DNA of 37,679 nucleotides from Intoshia linei (Eukaryota > Orthonectida > Rhopaluridae), in contig LWCA01000223.1 of NCBI GenBank assembly GCA_001642005.1, forward strand, positions 1,588 to 39,266. Reading direction: 5' to 3'. Within the stretch, counting starts at the first letter, position 1. Each line of letters opens with the position of its first letter. The translations under genes were made by a program, and so were the position numbers. Below the pieces are notes generated by a model, which made no database searches, was not told where the DNA came from, and worked only from the letters and a program-made list of their open reading frames with translations. This document shows positions 34,701-37,679 of the stretch, in pieces.

Positions 34701-35594
34701 TAGAAATATTATTAAAAATAATAAATATTTAATATCGATAAAATTTTCCGTGTCGTGTTTCATGTCAGTCTAATACGGATCATACTACACATCACAAATC
34801 ATGATTTATTACCTTAAAAAATATTAATGGTTTATAAGAAATTTAGTTGGTGGTACGAGAAACATTTTACAAGAATATTTAAATGTTGAAATGTTTATGT
34901 TACCTTGAAAAGTGTTTTAAATTAATGGAGGACTTCAAAATGCAATATTTTTGACAAATATCAAAGTTTTAAATAATTTTTAATAAACTCATAAGGGTTA
35001 ATTTAAAGTTTTCTGTAATAGAAAAAAAGATAAATATTCAAATTTCCAAAGGTATCGACTCTATCAAACGATAAGCTTACATGTGCTTACAATATAAAAT
35101 TCTTCGTAAATTTTGGAACACTTCTAATGCACATATCATTAGACTAAATCATATACCTCATAAACAAATGCATGTCCAAATAAACCACATAAACAAAAAA
35201 CTAAAATAAAATATAAAACAATCAACAATAAAGTACCTGAATAATTAGATTAAAGACGAGCAGAGCACAGGATTCAGTTATTTTTTTTCTAACAATAAGT
35301 CCGACTGACCCGATAAACTGTGTAATTAAATTGAATATAATAAACACAAATCCCCAAAACTTAGAATTCCACTGATATTTAAAATATGAAATTTGGGTGG
35401 AATAGTCATAAACCATTCGAAAGCTGTCATCAAGAAATGTACTGACCAATAATAGACGAGCTAAAACGGGAATGATGTGTCTTCCTTTTCTATAACACTT
35501 GGAATTTTAGTAAATAAAAACAGCAATGTACGTAATCCACATGATTGTCAAATGCTTCAAATTTTTTTGAATATTCTTCTTTTAGTAAATCCAT
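31755..35594 (-). CDS. Surf4: SURF4 (ER cargo receptor, ERV29 family)
   Basis: SURF4 is a multi-pass receptor that loads soluble secretory cargo into COPII vesicles. Exons on the minus strand: 35594-35532, 35497-35237, 35200-35157 and 32220-31755; phases agree and give 277 aa (human protein about 269). Recognisable segments are LARLLLVSTFLDDSFRM in exon 2, LDMHLFMR joined to FLSLIGGLTLSVSEW across the long intron, GYRTKAASLILSVWL, and KYDFFQTLSVIGGLL at 244-258, the family's strongest signature. The C-terminus is KKQF, a KKxx dilysine ER-retrieval signal. Introns are 34, 36 and 2,936 nt; the first has TACTAAAA as a likely branch site and ends CCAAG. The first exon's 21 residues are poorly conserved, so the start is less certain than the rest. 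Confidence 0.94.
32221..35156 (-). other. SURF4 intron 3 (2,936 nt), repeat-filled
   Basis: The intron separates LFM(R) from FLSLIGG. It contains dispersed repeat copies at about 32400-32605 (ending in a CA-rich tract and ATATATGTAAGGAT), 32839-32895 (paralogous to 28456-28515) and 33050-33560 (paralogous to 20700-21370). The open frames near 33402-33846 fall in or beside these repeats and are not genes. 33850-35150 shows nothing recognisable. Confidence 0.7.
33050..33560 (+). repeat. Dispersed repeat, long copy
   Basis: Near-collinear with 20700-21370. Shared words are GAAATTGTAGGATCAATATT, GAAAAATATTGGTTGA, GGAATAAGCTCTATC and TGCTTTTTTGACCGTGAAGT. A shorter, more diverged relative lies in dynamin intron 14. 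Confidence 0.8.
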
Positions 35595-36705
35595 TTATCA
35601 ATTTTTAATAATAAATAAAATGCACTGTAGTCCTAGAACTTCAAATTTACTGATATCTATTCTATGTAATGATTCTAAAACTAAACTTATATTTGCTCAA
35701 ATACATAGTGTTTGTTTCTAGTTGTATTGATTATAATATGTAAAACATGAAAGTACAATTTAATTGGAATTATAAATGTATCATTTTGTCGCGAATCGCG
35801 ATATCATTAATACTATAAATGAATAAATATTATAGAATTTAATCATCTATAAGTTTTTTCAGCGTTAATGATGATTACATTAAATTTACAATCCTTAGTG
35901 CTATAAAGTAAAATAGCTAAAAATGTATGTTAGTTTGAAACCATTTACATTTGTATTCAACACATTAATGTAGTCGTAGAATTATAAAAATTAAATTCTG
36001 AAACATTGTTTTAAAATGATTAATATTATCGTAAATTTCAACCTCAGAAACTTGAAATCTCAGAAATCATTCATGATCAAAATCACAAATTAACCAATAT
36101 TTTGAAAAATATAAAAAAACAAATAGACTAGTCTCAAATTAAAATAATTTTTTTTTAAAGTTAATGATTTAAAATTAAATTTATTGTTTTTATATATTTC
36201 ATTTTTTAAAAATTGTGTATTTTTCAGGTTGATATTAATTGTGGCCGTTATAATTTAGCTTAATTGGATATCGCTTTCCGATTGTATCCAATAATAAGTA
36301 CTGGATAAAGGATTGGAAAAAATTAAATAATAATAAAATTTTCAGTTTATAATAAAAAAAAAATGGACATTTTATGAATTTGACGAGTAAAAAGTTATTA
36401 CTAAAAATTGAAAAATTTCCGTTCAAGAATTTAATGATTAATGGGGGAATATAAATTTTTACAATAACCGTTAACAAATTATTGTATACAAGATACTAGA
36501 TTCAAGTTAACATACCTAGTATCACTATATAATAGTGAAATTTCAAAAGCGACTAGCTGAATAATCCCATTGAATACACATCAATACAAAAATGAAATTT
36601 CCATTCAATCTAACTGAAACCATTACACTACATTGATGTGATTGTTTCTATATTGTAGTAAAAGTGAATTTAGAAAATAAAACAAGAATATAAAATAAGA
36701 AATGA
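35595..36705. other. Intergenic between two minus-strand genes
   Basis: Should hold the SURF4 promoter and the 3' end of the next gene. A weak dispersed-repeat relative is visible at about 35960-36200. The minus-strand open frame at 36235-36477 is Phe/Ile/Lys/Asn-rich and looks like chance. Confidence 0.45.
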
Positions 36706-36781
36706 TAATTTAATTAATTACAACTGTATATTATATTTTTTTGTAATTTAATTAATTACAACTTTATATTATATTTTTTTG
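36706..36781. repeat. 38-bp tandem duplication over a stop codon
   Basis: Two adjacent 38-bp units (36706-36743 and 36744-36781) differ at one base. The second unit contains the last eight codons and stop of the minus-strand gene; the first unit repeats the same codons and stop downstream, with one amino-acid change. Confidence 0.9.
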
Positions 36782-37437
36782 TAATTTCATTAATATCAGA
36801 CAGGGAATTGATCAAGACAGTTGTATTGAAAGTTAAATAAGATTTTGAACTAGATTCATCATCAGGGTTGTATTTCATTTTTTTAAAATCATGTATTTCA
36901 ATTTTTTGAGATTTAGCAAAAATGTGCCTGGTCAAATCAATAGAACGTTTTCTTTCGTCATCCACGTTCTCTAAAATGTAATCATTTAAATCCATTTCAC
37001 CGTCATTAACATAGAACTTATCAATGTCAACTGGTTTACCCACCCACATACCCATCTTCTTATTAACCAAATGGGAAAATAATGCTTTTTTGTGTTTAAT
37101 ATAATCAGTAGCCAATTGTTTCGATTCCAAATAATTCAATTTGGCGTAATCTTTACATACTTCCATACTATTAAGTAAATTGGTAATTTTTAAAAAAATT
37201 CTGTAAATATTGAATTTTGTAATAGGATTCATATTTTCATCTTCATTTCCATTCAAACTTAATCCGTTGTGAATTTGGAATCTTACCGTCTAAAAATTAA
37301 AATTAATTAATAAAGTAAATAGTAATAATTATAATCAATAACAATCCATTTAAAATTCTAAATGCTAAATGAAGCCACCCAGCAAAGCAGGAATGGATAT
37401 CGATGGTTCTGTTTTTGACCGTTAAAATTCACAAGAG
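36756..37437 (-). CDS. Unrecognised gene, C-terminal exons (5' end missing)
   Basis: The last exon is 37289-36756, opening after TTTTTAG and running 177 codons to TAA; a candidate preceding exon at 37437-37379 (19 codons, ending PFLLCW) joins in phase 0 across an 89-nt intron. The product is soluble-looking with no membrane span. A helical stretch (about FNIYRIFLKITNLLNS to YLESKQLATDYIKHKKAL) is followed by KKMGMWVGKPVDIDKFYV, acidic MDLNDYILENVDDERKRS, and a Ser-rich end. I do not recognise the family. Codon and residue use are clearly coding-like. The first exon is not seen; a transposon end starts at 37583, so upstream exons either lie beyond the window or are small and missed. Confidence 0.6.
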
Positions 37438-37582
37438 CTGAAATAATGTTAAACGAATAATTAGAAACCGTAATATGTAAACCATGTCACAATCCTCAAC
37501 TTCTCAATTTTATCTACTGGTTATCTAACGAGGTATCATAATACTATAATACAAATATATATAGTAATATACGTACTTTATG

Positions 37583-37679
37583 GTGTCACACCCATTAAAG
37601 AATCAAGGGCAATTACCACTACAATTGTGTATTTTTAAAATAGAAAAACTAATTCGCAATCAAAAACATTTAACGCTAT
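37583..37679 (+). repeat. Transposon 5' end, copy 2 (cut by window edge)
   Basis: Direct repeat of 18391-18487, same orientation, with a few mismatches. It starts GTGTCACACCCATTAAAGAA and continues to the last base, so a larger element copy probably extends past the window. Confidence 0.75.

Noticed and set aside
36235-36477. 80-codon minus-strand open frame
   Set aside because: Composition is typical of translated AT-rich spacer (Phe, Ile, Leu, Asn, Lys); no conserved motif or splice context.
1-37679. CRISPR arrays, rRNA, tRNA, bacterial operons or viral genes
   Set aside because: No regularly spaced repeats, no cloverleaf or rRNA-like segments, and no viral protein signatures were seen by eye; intron-rich eukaryotic genes make prokaryotic features implausible.

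Overview
The window is strongly A+T-rich animal DNA. The four recognisable genes (perilipin, dynamin, an SLC45-type transporter and SURF4) are split into many exons joined by GT..AG introns. No bacterial-style operons, rRNA or tRNA genes are visible. The gene set and DNA transposons of Tc1, hAT-like and pogo-like type fit an arthropod, most likely an insect. The very small introns (21 of 31-52 nt by my splice models) suggest a compact genome of the kind found in some parasitic lineages. Species assignment is inference.

Layout, left to right. 1-1805: mostly non-coding, with one weak minus-strand ORF and a pogo-like transposon end. 1806-3662 (+): perilipin, 8 exons, about 348 aa. 3663-9179: intergenic, with hAT-like debris and a decayed Tc1-type element (5419-6967) carrying doubled terminal repeats. 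9180-9443 (+): small acidic hypothetical ORF. 9596-19241 (+): full-length dynamin, 20 coding exons, about 888 aa, with one 17-nt microexon. 19250-25421: repeat-rich, with an hAT-like MITE, a 2-N assembly join flanked by two 413-bp copies, a broken transposase-like gene, and a second decayed Tc1 element (22990-24472). 25422-30925 (+): SLC45-family transporter, 6 exons, about 506 aa; its 3.8-kb intron holds an antisense transposon-type gene remnant. 30929-31539 (-): unknown single-pass membrane protein, 191 aa, convergent with SLC45 with 3 bp between the stop codons. 31755-35594 (-): SURF4, 277 aa. 36756-37437 (-): C-terminal part of an unrecognised gene running off the right side.

The genes are ordinary housekeeping or metabolic genes (lipid droplet coat, membrane fission GTPase, sugar/proton symport, ER cargo receptor) and do not form one pathway. 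The notable features are architectural. Introns are bimodal: 31-52 nt where clean, hundreds to thousands of nt where repeats are found. One 36-nt intron has no in-frame stop and could be retained as coding sequence. Neighbouring genes are so close that their 3' ends must overlap. I did not find a convincing new multi-gene system.
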